Shown here: one piece after another, positions 16,082 to 24,703 of the stretch
How the letters are laid out: the number at the start of each line of letters is the position of its first letter
Numbering within the stretch: position 1 is the first letter of the stretch
Source: SIG307 sp964609025
Lineage (GTDB): Bacteria; Bacillota; Clostridia; Lachnospirales; Lachnospiraceae
Assembly (NCBI GenBank): GCA_964609025.1
Contig: CAZSQM010000001.1
Span: 124,001 to 188,000, forward strand
Direction of reading: 5' to 3'
DNA length: 64,000 nucleotides
Translations under genes and position numbers: made by a program
Notes under the pieces: generated by a model
Database searches by the model: none
What the model was told of the DNA's origin: nothing
The model's input: the letters and a program-made list of their open reading frames with translations, nothing else

Positions 16082-17260
16082 CTAGCGCTTTGCACCCTTG
16101 GCACCCGTAAGCGAGGCGCTGTCCAAAATATTCGTGGAGAAGGTAAACACCAGATTCTCTTCCTCCCGCTTCCGCTTTAAGGCAAGCTTAATCAGGCGGT
16201 CTAACAGTTCCTTATAGCTGACTCCTAAAGGCTCCCAAAGGTAAAAGGCCAAAGACCCCGGAATCGTATTGATTTCGTTTAAATAAAGCTCTCCGTTTTC
16301 CTCGTCAATCATAAAATCAATCCGGGAAACACCGTTACAGCCGAGACACCGGAACGCCTTTACCGCAAGAGAGCGCACCCGCTCCCGCTGTTCTGCGCTA
16401 AGGTCCGCCGGAATCTTTCTCTGCACGCTTGCCATTCCCTTCGAGCCGCCCTTGCCGCCGCTTAAATACTTATCCTCATAGCTTAATATGTCCTTGGTAT
16501 GCAGCGGCTCCTCACACTCGGAAGCCTCCGCTTCCGTTGCGTCGCCAACGACTGAGCAGTTAATCTCACGCAGTTTTATAATCGCATGCTCCACAATGAT
16601 ATTATTGGCATAACGGAACGCCGTATCCGTTGCCGAAACCAGTTCGTCTTTGTTCTTTGCCACACCGATACCGACGCTGGAGCCTAAGTTCACCGGCTTG
16701 ATAATCACAGGATAGCCCAGTTTTTCTTCAATCTTTGCAAACATTGCCTCCCCCTGCCTGTACTCCTCCGCGGAAAAATACAGACAGTCTAACACCGGAA
16801 CTCCGTTGTCCTTTAAAATCATTTTGGAAATATATTTATCCATACCGACGGCCGACGCCGTGACATCACAGCCCACAAAAGGAACGCCCACCGTTTTTAA
16901 ATAGCCCTGCAACGTTCCGTCCTCTACGTTCGTGCCGTGCACAACCGGAAACGCCACGTCGATTTCCTGCTTCTTCGGCTTTCCGAACCGTTTTGCCGGA
17001 TATTCCGTTAAAAAGCACCTGCCGCCCTCATTGACCAAAATAACGCGCGTACTCTCCTTTATCAGCTCTGCCATCCGCTTGTACGCCTCGATTTTGCCTA
17101 CATTTTCTCCGATATACATCTCGTTTTCCTTGGAAATATAGACCGGAATAATCTCATACTTCTCCGTATCCATATTGGCAATCGCCTGAATGCCCGAAAT
17201 AATCGACACCTCATGCTCCACGCTTTTTCCGCCAAACAGTACCGCAACTCTGATTTTCAT
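16082..17260 (-). CDS. ddl: D-alanine--D-alanine ligase
   Basis: ATP-grasp ligase that makes D-Ala-D-Ala for peptidoglycan. Motifs: VAVLFGGKSVEHEVSIISG at the N-terminus, PVIIKPVNLGSSVGIGVAKN for ATP binding, RIDFMIDE, and ELYLNEINTIPGSLAFYLWE for Mg binding and substrate. With 392 residues it is longer than most Ddl (about 305-370) because of an insertion around EECEEPLHTKDILSYEDKYL. The start at 17260 is an ATG with AGGAAGG upstream; the GTG at 17269 is less likely. The residue after NTIPG is S and the product end is standard, so D-Ala rather than D-Lac is expected, though I cannot confirm specificity. Confidence 0.94.
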   Translation of the reverse strand: MKIRVAVLFGGKSVEHEVSIISGIQAIANMDTEKYEIIPVYISKENEMYIGENVGKIEAYKRMAELIKESTRVILVNEGGRCFLTEYPAKRFGKPKKQEIDVAFPVVHGTNVEDGTLQGYLKTVGVPFVGCDVTASAVGMDKYISKMILKDNGVPVLDCLYFSAEEYRQGEAMFAKIEEKLGYPVIIKPVNLGSSVGIGVAKNKDELVSATDTAFRYANNIIVEHAIIKLREINCSVVGDATEAEASECEEPLHTKDILSYEDKYLSGGKGGSKGMASVQRKIPADLSAEQRERVRSLAVKAFRCLGCNGVSRIDFMIDEENGELYLNEINTIPGSLAFYLWEPLGVSYKELLDRLIKLALKRKREEENLVFTFSTNILDSASLTGAKGAKR

Positions 17261-17275
17261 AAACCGCACCTTCCT

Positions 17276-18892
17276 TTAATAATTATCCGGCAAATCATTT
17301 TCCAATAAAATAAATTTATGTTTTTCTGTATTCAGCGCGTAAGCATAGTTTACCGCTTCCTCCAGTTTGTCGGCAACAAACAGCCGTTCCGCAGGAAATC
17401 CCGTGTCCAGTACGCCCTTTGCAATCGGCTCCGTGCGGCGTTTCCCGACAAGCGCGATATAATCGCACGCTGCCGCTGCCGCTCTTCCGAACTCATAATT
17501 ATACTCCTCTTCCTTTTCGCCGAGCTCTATCATGCCCGGCGTTACCAGAATCCGTAGTCCGTCGAACAGCGCCAGCGTATCCACCGCCGCTTTCGAACCG
17601 ATCGGATTGGAATTATAAGCGTCGTCAATAATTGTCACATTGCCCCGTTCAATCAGCTGTAACCTGTGCTCCACCGGCTGCAGGCGCCGTACCGGCAGCT
17701 TCAGCTTCTCTAAGGAAATGCCGAGGGTATTTGCTACCGCAATCGCCCCCACAATATTCACTACGTTATGCGCTCCGACTAACTTTGTCCGGAACTCTGC
17801 CGTTTCCCCGTTTGGCGCCGTCACCGTAAACGTAGTTCCGAGGGCGGAAACTTTAAGGTCGGATGCCCGGTAGCCCGCTGCCGGCTTCTCCGCCGTAACA
17901 TCAGCGTTCCGCAAGGCGCTTCCTTCCCGCTCCTCCTTTTGCGGCGCGGTCGAATAAAAAATCCCCGCCCGGTTTTCCTTTCTGATGTAGTCATTATCCC
18001 CGTTCAAAAACAGCAACCCGTCCGCAGGCAGGGCGTCCGCAAGCTCAAACTTCGTCCTGATAATATTGTCTATCGAATGAAAGGACTCTAAGTGCTGGGG
18101 TCCGATTGCCGTAATAATACCGTGCTTTGGGTGTACAATGTCGCAAAGCTCCTTAATATCCCCGCTATTTTTCGCGCCCATTTCACATAGAAAAATCTCA
18201 TGGGTCGGATTCAGGGAGGAACGGATTGTCTTTACCACGCCCATCGGCGTATTATAGCTTTCCGGCGTTGCCAGCACCTGAAATTTCGTCTGCAACAGAG
18301 CATTCAGGTAAAACTTCACGCTGGTTTTTCCGTAGCTTCCCGTCACGCCGATTACCGTCAGATTCTTATGCTCCCGCAGCATCCTCTTTGCATCGCGGAT
18401 ATAGTAATTGCGTACCGCCCGTTCCACCGGCGCGTTGATGACATTGGAAAGCACCACGAAATACGGCTCGCAAAACACAAACAGCCCCGCAATAAAGTAA
18501 GCTAACATCCGGCTTTTGCAGACAATGCAAAGCACCGCAAAGACTACCGCCAACAGCAGATTCGTTGCAATCAGGCGCTTTACGCGGCTTGTATAAACCA
18601 ACTTTTTCTTTGCCTTCTGCCTTGCCAGCATAAGATAATACCAGAAGCAAAGGGCTGCGGCCAACGCCGCAAGCACCGCCGTTACCGCATGGAACAGCCC
18701 GCCCGCAAGCACCGCGGCAAGAAATGCGGTCAAAAGAACTCTCTGCCGTTCGCGGTTCTGCGTAAGCCAGACAAGCTGCACCTTGTTTTTGTAGCTGTTT
18801 TGCTGAAACATATGCACATTATAGCGCATGATAAAAAGAAATGCCGCGGCATATAAGACAAGACCGCAACCCATAATGATATTCTCTGCCAT
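17276..18892 (-). CDS. membrane-anchored MurF-like Mur ligase
   Basis: Mur-type ATP-dependent amide ligase. The Mur core is clear: P-loop VTGSYGKTS (about 183-191), LCEMGAKNSGDIKELCDIVHP, and DDAYNSNPIGSKAAVDTL, the MurF-type version of the motif. UDP-MurNAc-tripeptide D-Ala-D-Ala ligation is therefore the likely reaction, supported by ddl 15 nt downstream. Unusually, the first 160 residues are not the soluble MurF substrate-binding domain but four or five hydrophobic helices. The enzyme should thus sit at the inner membrane. Whether it is the main MurF or a specialised paralogue (for example sporulation) cannot be told. Preceded by the hydrolase gene at 9 nt. Confidence 0.85.
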   Translation of the reverse strand: MAENIIMGCGLVLYAAAFLFIMRYNVHMFQQNSYKNKVQLVWLTQNRERQRVLLTAFLAAVLAGGLFHAVTAVLAALAAALCFWYYLMLARQKAKKKLVYTSRVKRLIATNLLLAVVFAVLCIVCKSRMLAYFIAGLFVFCEPYFVVLSNVINAPVERAVRNYYIRDAKRMLREHKNLTVIGVTGSYGKTSVKFYLNALLQTKFQVLATPESYNTPMGVVKTIRSSLNPTHEIFLCEMGAKNSGDIKELCDIVHPKHGIITAIGPQHLESFHSIDNIIRTKFELADALPADGLLFLNGDNDYIRKENRAGIFYSTAPQKEEREGSALRNADVTAEKPAAGYRASDLKVSALGTTFTVTAPNGETAEFRTKLVGAHNVVNIVGAIAVANTLGISLEKLKLPVRRLQPVEHRLQLIERGNVTIIDDAYNSNPIGSKAAVDTLALFDGLRILVTPGMIELGEKEEEYNYEFGRAAAAACDYIALVGKRRTEPIAKGVLDTGFPAERLFVADKLEEAVNYAYALNTEKHKFILLENDLPDNY

Positions 18893-18901
18893 AAGGTTCC
18901 T

Positions 18902-19672
18902 CTATTCTATTCCATAAAATGATTTCATAACCCGCGCAAATACATACGGCTGATCAAGAAAAGAAAAATGCCCCGCGCCCGGAAGCGTTACAAGACCGGC
19001 GTTCGGCATCAGCCGTTCCATTGTTTTTCCGTCCGAAAGCGGTGTTGACGTGTCGTTCTCGCCCCAGATTAACAGAGTTTCCTGACGTACCGCCGGCAAC
19101 AGCGGCGTCAAATCCTCGTTTACCGCTTTTACCAGACACTCCCGCATTCGCGGCGACGCCGCCCGGTAGTCCGCAGAACCCTGTCTGCTTTTCCACTCCT
19201 CAAGCATCGGCCCGAAGAAAAACTTGGCAATCTTCCATTCCGCAATCTTTTTCAAGCGCTTATAACGCCGTATTTTCCGCTTCTGCGCCGCCGTTTTCTC
19301 CGGCAGAATGCCGGCACTGTCAATCAGCACCAGCTTTGTTACGGTAAACGGTAGCTTCTCTCTGGAAGCCAGGCGGATAATCATTCTTCCGCCGTAAGAA
19401 TGTCCGATAAAGGACACCCGCTCCAAGCCGAACGGCTCTAAAAAGTGCAGTAAAAACTCTACATAATCCTCTACCGCCCATGCTTCCTTCGGCTCCTCGC
19501 TCCCACCGAACCCCGGCAAATCAAGGCGTATCACCCGATAACGGGAAGACAGGCAATCCGCCACGCTTTGATAGATCTCCAGCTTTGTGCCCCAGCCCTG
19601 CAACACAACGACCGGCTCTCCCTGCCCTGTAATCTCATATTTTATATGCAATCCGTCAACGATTGTTTCCAT
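18902..19672 (-). CDS. alpha/beta hydrolase
   Basis: Alpha/beta-hydrolase-fold protein (256 residues). The nucleophile elbow is GHSYGG, the acid is likely the Asp in IWGENDTSTPL, and the histidine is in LPGAGHFSFLDQP. The oxyanion region VVLQGWGTKLE is near residue 25. Substrate unknown. First gene of a probable operon with the MurF-like ligase, ddl, spmA and spmB, so a role in wall or spore metabolism is possible (inference). Confidence 0.88.
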   Translation of the reverse strand: METIVDGLHIKYEITGQGEPVVVLQGWGTKLEIYQSVADCLSSRYRVIRLDLPGFGGSEEPKEAWAVEDYVEFLLHFLEPFGLERVSFIGHSYGGRMIIRLASREKLPFTVTKLVLIDSAGILPEKTAAQKRKIRRYKRLKKIAEWKIAKFFFGPMLEEWKSRQGSADYRAASPRMRECLVKAVNEDLTPLLPAVRQETLLIWGENDTSTPLSDGKTMERLMPNAGLVTLPGAGHFSFLDQPYVFARVMKSFYGIE

Positions 19673-19744
19673 AGCTGTTCCTTCCGATATGTGTTTCTTT
19701 CGGGCGCACTGCGCCCCCTGTTTATTTTACGCTATTCCTTCTCC

Positions 19745-19773
19745 ATTTTAGCACAACGTCCTTTATTTGTCAG
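19745..19773 (-). promoter_or_regulatory. promoter of hydrolase-murF-ddl-spmAB unit
   Basis: Minus-strand CTGACA (complement of 19768-19773), a 17-bp spacer and TAAAAT (complement of 19745-19750), about 70 nt upstream of the hydrolase start. Good match to sigma-A. Confidence 0.7.
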
Positions 19774-19859
19774 TAGCAAATTAAAGAAAGTAGAAATGTC
19801 GTTTGCCGTCGATGAAAACAAAATAACTGTAAAAAACGCAAAATCTTTTAAATTTCCCT

Positions 19860-19888
19860 TTGACATCTTTGGGAATATATGTTAAACT
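19860..19888 (+). promoter_or_regulatory. promoter of the AbrB-family gene
   Basis: TTGACA (19860-19865), 17 bp, TAAACT (19883-19888), 52 nt upstream of the ATG at 19941. It is divergent from the hydrolase promoter within the 268-bp intergenic region. Confidence 0.75.
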
Positions 19889-19940
19889 GGTTTTGTTAGA
19901 ATATTAACAAAAATTTATTGTTACATGCCGGAGGTAAGTT

Positions 19941-20201
19941 ATGAAAAACATAGGTATCGTACGCAACTTAGACGAAGTCGGAAGAATCACCCTGCCAATC
20001 GAGATACGCAGATCCTTAGATTTACATCAGGATGACCCGGTTGAGATTATGCAGGAAGGGAATCGCATCGTTCTCACCAAGTATCAGCCATGTGACATTT
20101 TCAACGGTGACACGGAGGAGCTGATTGAATACTGCGGAAAGAAAATATCCAAAAAGAACATAGAAGCACTTGCAAAGCTGGCAGGTCTGATTGAAGAGTA
20201 A
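19941..20201 (+). CDS. AbrB/SpoVT-family transcriptional regulator
   Basis: Small DNA-binding protein (86 residues) with a swapped-hairpin AbrB domain: IVRNLDEVGRITLPIEIRRSL, then VEIMQEGNRIVLTKY. The C-terminal half, ending IEALAKLAGLIEE, is probably for oligomerisation. AbrB relatives act as transition-state regulators in Firmicutes. The position next to rsmI/yabC matches the B. subtilis location of abrB. CGGAGG precedes the ATG, and the gene has its own promoter and terminator. Confidence 0.92.
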   Translation: MKNIGIVRNLDEVGRITLPIEIRRSLDLHQDDPVEIMQEGNRIVLTKYQPCDIFNGDTEELIEYCGKKISKKNIEALAKLAGLIEE

Positions 20202-20220
20202 TCCTTTTTTCCAAAGTATG

Positions 20221-20267
20221 CCCGGCAGTATCGTTTCGGAGTGATACTGCCGGGTACTTTATTTTTC
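20221..20267 (+). terminator. intrinsic terminator of the AbrB-family gene
   Basis: Perfect 12-bp stem CCCGGCAGTATC / GATACTGCCGGG (20221-20232 and 20243-20254) followed by TACTTTATTTTT. It overlaps the 3' end of the convergent rsmI gene. Confidence 0.9.
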
Positions 20268-21113
20268 CGATTCTTTTTCAAGCAACATCGCGTAAATCTC
20301 CCGCTTCGACAATCCCCTGTCGGCAGCAACCGCCTTCATTGCTTCTTTTTTGCTCTTTCCCGCCGAAAGATACCGCTGCATATGTTCTTCTAAATCAAGC
20401 TCTCCGCAGGCTTCCTGTTCCGAACGCCGCAGCGCCTCCTTATCCAGCCCTTCCAAAATCAGAACACACTCACCCTTTGCCTCATTTTCCGCATAATAAG
20501 CAGCCGCCCCGGAAAGAGTGGTACGAAACACGCTTTCATGCTTCTTTGTCAGCTCCCGGCAAACCGTAATCTGCCGCTCCCCAAGCGCCGTCTGCAACTC
20601 CCCAAGCGTTTTCGCCAGCCGGTGGGGTGCCTCGTACAGCACAATGGTCCTCGTTTCGGTTTTCAGCTCCTCTAAAATCTCCGCACGCTCTTTTTTATCC
20701 GGCGGCAGAAACGCTTCAAAACAAAACCGCCTTGTAGGGAGTCCGGAAAGCGTCAGTGCCGTCACGCAGGCACAGGCTCCCGGCAGTACCGTTACCGGCA
20801 CGCCCGCTTCGTATGCCATCTTTACCAGCTCCTCTCCCGGGTCGGAAATGCCCGGCATTCCGGCATCGGTAATCACCGCAATGTTTTTTCCGGCAAGGAG
20901 CTGCTCGATTAACTGCCGCCCTTTATCGTATTTATTAAACTCATGGTAACTGGTCATCGGGGTCTTAATCTCAAACCGGTTTAACAGCTTTATGCTGTTG
21001 CGTGTATCCTCCGCCGCAATCACATCCACCTTCCGCAGCGTTTCCAACACCCGGAATGTAATATCCTCCAGATTCCCGATCGGCGTTGCACACAAATATA
21101 AAGTTCCTGCCAT
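20259..21113 (-). CDS. rsmI: 16S rRNA (cytidine1402-2'-O)-methyltransferase RsmI
   Basis: SAM-dependent tetrapyrrole-methylase-fold enzyme that 2'-O-methylates C1402 in the ribosomal P site. GTLYLCATPIGNLEDITFR at the N-terminus, VIAAEDTRNSIKLLNRF, ITDAGMPGISDPGEELV and LPGACACVTALTLSGLPT are hallmark RsmI segments. Start at 21113 after GGGAGGG gives 284 residues; the frame is open 27 codons further without similarity. Same strand as trmN6, 22 nt downstream of it. Confidence 0.96.
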   Translation of the reverse strand: MAGTLYLCATPIGNLEDITFRVLETLRKVDVIAAEDTRNSIKLLNRFEIKTPMTSYHEFNKYDKGRQLIEQLLAGKNIAVITDAGMPGISDPGEELVKMAYEAGVPVTVLPGACACVTALTLSGLPTRRFCFEAFLPPDKKERAEILEELKTETRTIVLYEAPHRLAKTLGELQTALGERQITVCRELTKKHESVFRTTLSGAAAYYAENEAKGECVLILEGLDKEALRRSEQEACGELDLEEHMQRYLSAGKSKKEAMKAVAADRGLSKREIYAMLLEKESEK

Positions 21114-21135
21114 AGTTTTTCCCTCCCGGCTGTTC

Positions 21136-21930
21136 CTAATAGCCATAGATTCCGGTAATGTCCTCGTGATAGACTCCCGGCTCGCGGAATACAATAAGCG
21201 GAGGCTCTACCTTCACCCGCGGTCTGCCGCCCTTACAGGCTTCAAGCAGTACCATATTCGGCTCCTTCTCCACAGACGGGTAAACCAGACGCATCCGTTT
21301 CAGCTCCAGGCCGTGTGCCGACAGGGTCCGGATAATTTCCGCAAGCCGGAACGGACGGTGTACCATAAAAAGATTTCCCTGCGGTTTCAGCACATAAGCG
21401 GCTTCCCGTATTACATCCTCCAGGGTACACAGCACTTCGTGCCGTGCGATGGCTTTCGGAAGCTCCGGATTCCTCAAACCGTGTTCTGCCGTCATATACG
21501 GCGGATTTGACGTCACCACATCAAAAGAAGCCGCGCCAAACAACCGGCCGGCCTCCTTAATATCTCCGACGCAAATATCTATCTTTTCGGAAAGTCCGTT
21601 GACTGCCACACTCCGCGCCGCCATATCGGCGCTTTCCTCCTGAATTTCCAGCCCGGTAAGATGTCCCGCCTTCGTTTTCGCCTCCGTTAAAATCGGCAAT
21701 ATACCGGTGCCGGTGCCGAGATCCAGAACTCTCGCTCCCGGCTTTGTATGAACAAACCCCGACAAAAGCACTGCATCCATTCCGAAACAAAACCGCCCCG
21801 GATGCTGGAAAATCAAGTATTCATTTCGTTGCAGCTCATCAATGCGTTCCCCGTCCTTTTTCTGCTGTTTTGCAAGTACATATCTCGCCTTCAGCAGCTC
21901 GGAGCGCTGCTTTTCCTCTGTCTGCGCCAT
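21136..21930 (-). CDS. tRNA1(Val) adenine(37)-N6-methyltransferase-like (TrmN6/YabB)
   Basis: Class I SAM methyltransferase: VLDLGTGTGILPIL is the SAM site and TSNPPYMT the N6-adenine motif. The family leader HPGRFCFGMDAVLLSGFV is typical of YabB/YfiC proteins, which methylate A37 of tRNA1(Val). 264 residues. It lies between ricT and rsmI as yabB does in B. subtilis, which supports orthology. Confidence 0.9.
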   Translation of the reverse strand: MAQTEEKQRSELLKARYVLAKQQKKDGERIDELQRNEYLIFQHPGRFCFGMDAVLLSGFVHTKPGARVLDLGTGTGILPILTEAKTKAGHLTGLEIQEESADMAARSVAVNGLSEKIDICVGDIKEAGRLFGAASFDVVTSNPPYMTAEHGLRNPELPKAIARHEVLCTLEDVIREAAYVLKPQGNLFMVHRPFRLAEIIRTLSAHGLELKRMRLVYPSVEKEPNMVLLEACKGGRPRVKVEPPLIVFREPGVYHEDITGIYGY

Positions 21931-21939
21931 AGCCTTTCC

Positions 21940-22839
21940 TTAATCCCCTTGCTTTCTCGCTTCTTTCCGTTCCAACTGCTCCAATTCACGCAGTTCCGCA
22001 TCCATATGCACATGCTCCGACCTTCTGCGCGGCTTGAACTTCAAATCGGCGACCTTGTATTCGCGGATTTCCTTTTCATCGTTATCCAGCGTAACCACCA
22101 CTTTCACCAGCTGCTTTAACACGCTGGTGCTGTGTACTTCCCCCCTCAATCCGTCCGCCGTCGTTACATACTCTCCGACGGAAGGAAGACGGCTGTTCAG
22201 CTCTTCGTAGGCTTCCTCCTCGTTTTTGAGGCAGCACATCAATCTGCCGCATACCCCGGAAATCTTGGTCGGATTTAAAGAAAGGTTCTGCTCCTTTGCC
22301 ATCTTAATGGACACCGGAATAAATTCGGATAAATAGGTATGACAGCACAGCGCTCTGCCGCACACGCCGATGCCGCCCAAAATCTTCGTTTCGTCCCGCA
22401 CGCCAATCTGCCGAAGTTCGATTCTGGTTTTAAACACCGCCGCCAAATCCTTTACCAGCTCACGGAAATCCACACGCCCGTCCGCGGTAAAATAAAACAG
22501 CAGTTTGTTGTTGTCAAACGTATATTCCGAATCAATCAGCTTCATTTCCAGATTGTGCTTCCGAATCTTTTCCAGACAGATCTTAAATGCTTCCTTTTCT
22601 TTCTGTGCATTATTTTCCTGTACCTTAATGTCTTCCTCGGTTGCCGGACGAAGCACCGGCTTTAACGGAAGCGTTATTTTTTCTTCCGGAATATCGCGAA
22701 TTCCCATCACGACATAACCGAACTCCACACCGCGCGCCGTTTCCACAATCACATTAGAACCCTGCTTTATATCAAAAGAGAGCGGGTCAAAATAGTAGAC
22801 CTTCCCTGCCTTTCGAAATCTTACACCAACTACCTTCAT
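21940..22839 (-). CDS. ricT: PSP1-domain protein RicT (YaaT)
   Basis: Homologue of B. subtilis YaaT/RicT, part of the RicAFT complex that binds [4Fe-4S] clusters and promotes RNase Y processing, biofilm formation and sporulation. The PSP1 signature is present: GVCGRALCCHTYLSEF followed by GVCGRLMCCLKNEEEAYEE, with the conserved cysteines. 299 residues, basic C-terminal tail. Ten nt upstream of trmN6 and ten nt downstream of holB. Confidence 0.94.
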   Translation of the reverse strand: MKVVGVRFRKAGKVYYFDPLSFDIKQGSNVIVETARGVEFGYVVMGIRDIPEEKITLPLKPVLRPATEEDIKVQENNAQKEKEAFKICLEKIRKHNLEMKLIDSEYTFDNNKLLFYFTADGRVDFRELVKDLAAVFKTRIELRQIGVRDETKILGGIGVCGRALCCHTYLSEFIPVSIKMAKEQNLSLNPTKISGVCGRLMCCLKNEEEAYEELNSRLPSVGEYVTTADGLRGEVHSTSVLKQLVKVVVTLDNDEKEIREYKVADLKFKPRRRSEHVHMDAELRELEQLERKEARKQGD

Positions 22840-22849
22840 CGCGTTTCTC

Positions 22850-23836
22850 TTATACCTCCTTCATATACAGTAACAGCAGCTCGACTGCGTTTTCAAAATT
22901 TACATTTGACTTTAAGCGCTGCTTTACCTGCTCTATCGCTTCTACAATTCCCTGCAGATTTTCAAAACTCCGCTTGCCCGCCTGTGCCGAAACCGTTTCC
23001 AGTTCGTCGCGAAACAAGAGAAAATTTGCATCCTTCGTCGCCTTAAACAAAAGCACGTCCCGATACCATAAAAGTATCATCTCCAGATATTCCTGTGCGG
23101 AATCCTTCTTCGCGGCAAAGAGCTTTACCGCCTCCATTACTTCCGCCATCGTCATTTCATCAATATATTTTACAAGATGCAGGACTTCATTGCGTTGTTC
23201 GACAAACGCCTCCGATTCCGCATACTGCACGGCACGCCCCGGAAGGCCCCCCGAAAACACCGCCGCACTTTCTGCCAGATAATCCGGTACACCTCTTTGT
23301 TCCATCAAAAACCGTCTGATTTTTTCCGTTGCCACCGGATACAGCGAAAGGGCAATACAACGCGACAACACCGTCGGCAGCATCATTTCCTGTCTGCCGG
23401 CAAGAATCAGAAACACCGCATACTCCGGCGGTTCCTCGATTGTTTTTAGCAGCGCGTTCTGCGCTTCTTCCGTCATTTTCTCCGCTTCGTCGATCAGATA
23501 CACCTTATAATTGCTGCTGTACGGCTTTATCTGTGCGTCCGACGTTACCTGCTCCCTGATTTCCTGTACGCCAAGGCTTGCCTTTTCGCGTATTACCGGT
23601 TTAAAATCCGGATGGTTGCCCGATTCCATCTGTCTGCACGCTTTACACTTCCCGCAGGCAACAATGCCGCCCTCCTCGCACAACAGCGTTTTTGCAAATG
23701 CTTCCGCAATCAGACGCTTTCCGCTTCCTGCCTCGCCGCACAAAAGATACGCATGGGAAACTTTTTTCTGGCGAATCGCATTCTGCAGATGCAAAATCAC
23801 CTGTTCATGCCCGATTACATCTTTAAAATCCGCCAC
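22850..23836 (-). CDS. holB: DNA polymerase III delta-prime subunit
   Basis: Clamp-loader subunit. N-terminal FKDVIGHEQVILHLQNAI, Walker A-like CGEAGSGKRLIAEAFAK, zinc-binding cysteines in CGKCKACRQMESGNHPDF, VYLIDEAEKMTEEAQNALLKTIEEPP, and SRC motif LSRCIALSLYP. Start is taken as GTG at 23836, because AAGGAGG lies 5 nt upstream and family similarity starts with ADFKDVIG (328 residues). The ATG at 23923 gives an unrelated extension. Confidence 0.94.
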   Translation of the reverse strand: MADFKDVIGHEQVILHLQNAIRQKKVSHAYLLCGEAGSGKRLIAEAFAKTLLCEEGGIVACGKCKACRQMESGNHPDFKPVIREKASLGVQEIREQVTSDAQIKPYSSNYKVYLIDEAEKMTEEAQNALLKTIEEPPEYAVFLILAGRQEMMLPTVLSRCIALSLYPVATEKIRRFLMEQRGVPDYLAESAAVFSGGLPGRAVQYAESEAFVEQRNEVLHLVKYIDEMTMAEVMEAVKLFAAKKDSAQEYLEMILLWYRDVLLFKATKDANFLLFRDELETVSAQAGKRSFENLQGIVEAIEQVKQRLKSNVNFENAVELLLLYMKEV

Positions 23837-23882
23837 AAAAGCCTCCTTTCTGCCCTCCGGGACAGCGGCCGCAAAATAACCG

Positions 23883-24323
23883 CTAAGTGAATATATCCAA
23901 CAACAGTCCTCTGATTTCATCAATCTTACTTAATATCATCAGATGATCCTTCTCATCCTTAATCAGTTCCGCCGCCAACTCATCCAGGGTTTCATCCACC
24001 AGCCGTATCATCCCGTACACCCGGTGTCTGCCCCGGCGGTCCAGAAAATTTTCACGGGAAAATTTATGGGAACGGGAAACGATTTCATTCATAAACTCTT
24101 TGACCAGTTCACGATACTTTTTCATGTCCCGCACATCCATGTGCTTCGCAATCTTCTTCCCCTGGAGGGTAATATCATCCATCAGCGTGCTTAACCGCTG
24201 CTGAAGCTCTGCCTCCTCAATCTTCCCGGCAAGCATAAACTTAAAGGTACCGTCTGCCTCCTGCACCGGCTTCGGTGCCTCCACCGGCTCCGGCTGTGAA
24301 ATCTGGTTTACTTTTAGGTCCAT
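23883..24323 (-). CDS. yaaR: YaaR family protein (DUF327)
   Basis: 146-residue protein of unknown function, conserved upstream of holB in Firmicutes. Family features: KIEEAELQQRLSTLMDDITLQGKKIAKHMDVRDMKKYRELVKEF (in part) and FLDRRGRHRVYGMIRLVDETLDELA. Predicted all-helical, no membrane segment. The GGAGG just upstream of the ATG and the order yaaR-holB-ricT-trmN6-rsmI match B. subtilis. Confidence 0.9.
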   Translation of the reverse strand: MDLKVNQISQPEPVEAPKPVQEADGTFKFMLAGKIEEAELQQRLSTLMDDITLQGKKIAKHMDVRDMKKYRELVKEFMNEIVSRSHKFSRENFLDRRGRHRVYGMIRLVDETLDELAAELIKDEKDHLMILSKIDEIRGLLLDIFT

Positions 24324-24370
24324 TCCCGCTCACCTCCTCCGGAAATCCTTCTCCTGTTTCCTGCGCCGGT

Positions 24371-24457
24371 TCCTCCGTTCTCATGAAGTCTTTATTACGA
24401 CTTCTTCGGACGGCGTCCCTGTCGGATTCGTTTTGCTTTTTGCGGATATTTTACCAT
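24371..24457. repeat. 87-bp direct repeat, copy A
   Basis: Copy A of an 87-bp intergenic duplication; 85 of 87 bases match copy B (24540-24626). On the minus strand it can fold through CCGTCC/GGACGG and GAAGTC/GACTTC. One of the two differences changes the -10 hexamer TATAAT of copy B to TAAAAT. Confidence 0.9.
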
Positions 24458-24539
24458 ATCTTTCTAGTTGCAAAAAGCAAACCTCGGAAACCTTGCTTCG
24501 CTTCGGTTCCCTCGGTCGCTTGCGCTCTCATCCGACACT

Positions 24540-24645
24540 TCCTCCGTCCTCATGAAGTCTTTATTACGACTTCTTCGGACGGCGTCCCTGTCGGATTCGT
24601 TTTGCTTTTTGCGGATATTATACCATGTTTGGAGTTTCTTCGCAA
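24540..24645 (-). promoter_or_regulatory. 87-bp direct repeat copy B with promoter reading to yaaR-holB cluster
   Basis: Copy B spans 24540-24626. On the minus strand TTGCGA (complement of 24640-24645), 17 bp and TATAAT (complement of 24617-24622) form a good promoter whose transcript runs through copy B, the GC-rich spacer 24458-24539 and copy A into yaaR. The 380-bp region 24324-24703 contains no convincing gene. It holds only this duplication and the spacer. Confidence 0.75.
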
Positions 24646-24703
24646 ATAATATTTCAACCGAAAGGCTTCGCCCGCACACAAAGCAACGACTTTTCCTGCC
24701 CGT

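Noticed and set aside
24464..24679. 71-codon minus-strand frame in the yaaR leader region
   Set aside because: It runs through the duplicated non-coding element and its promoter, has no ribosome binding site and no recognisable family.
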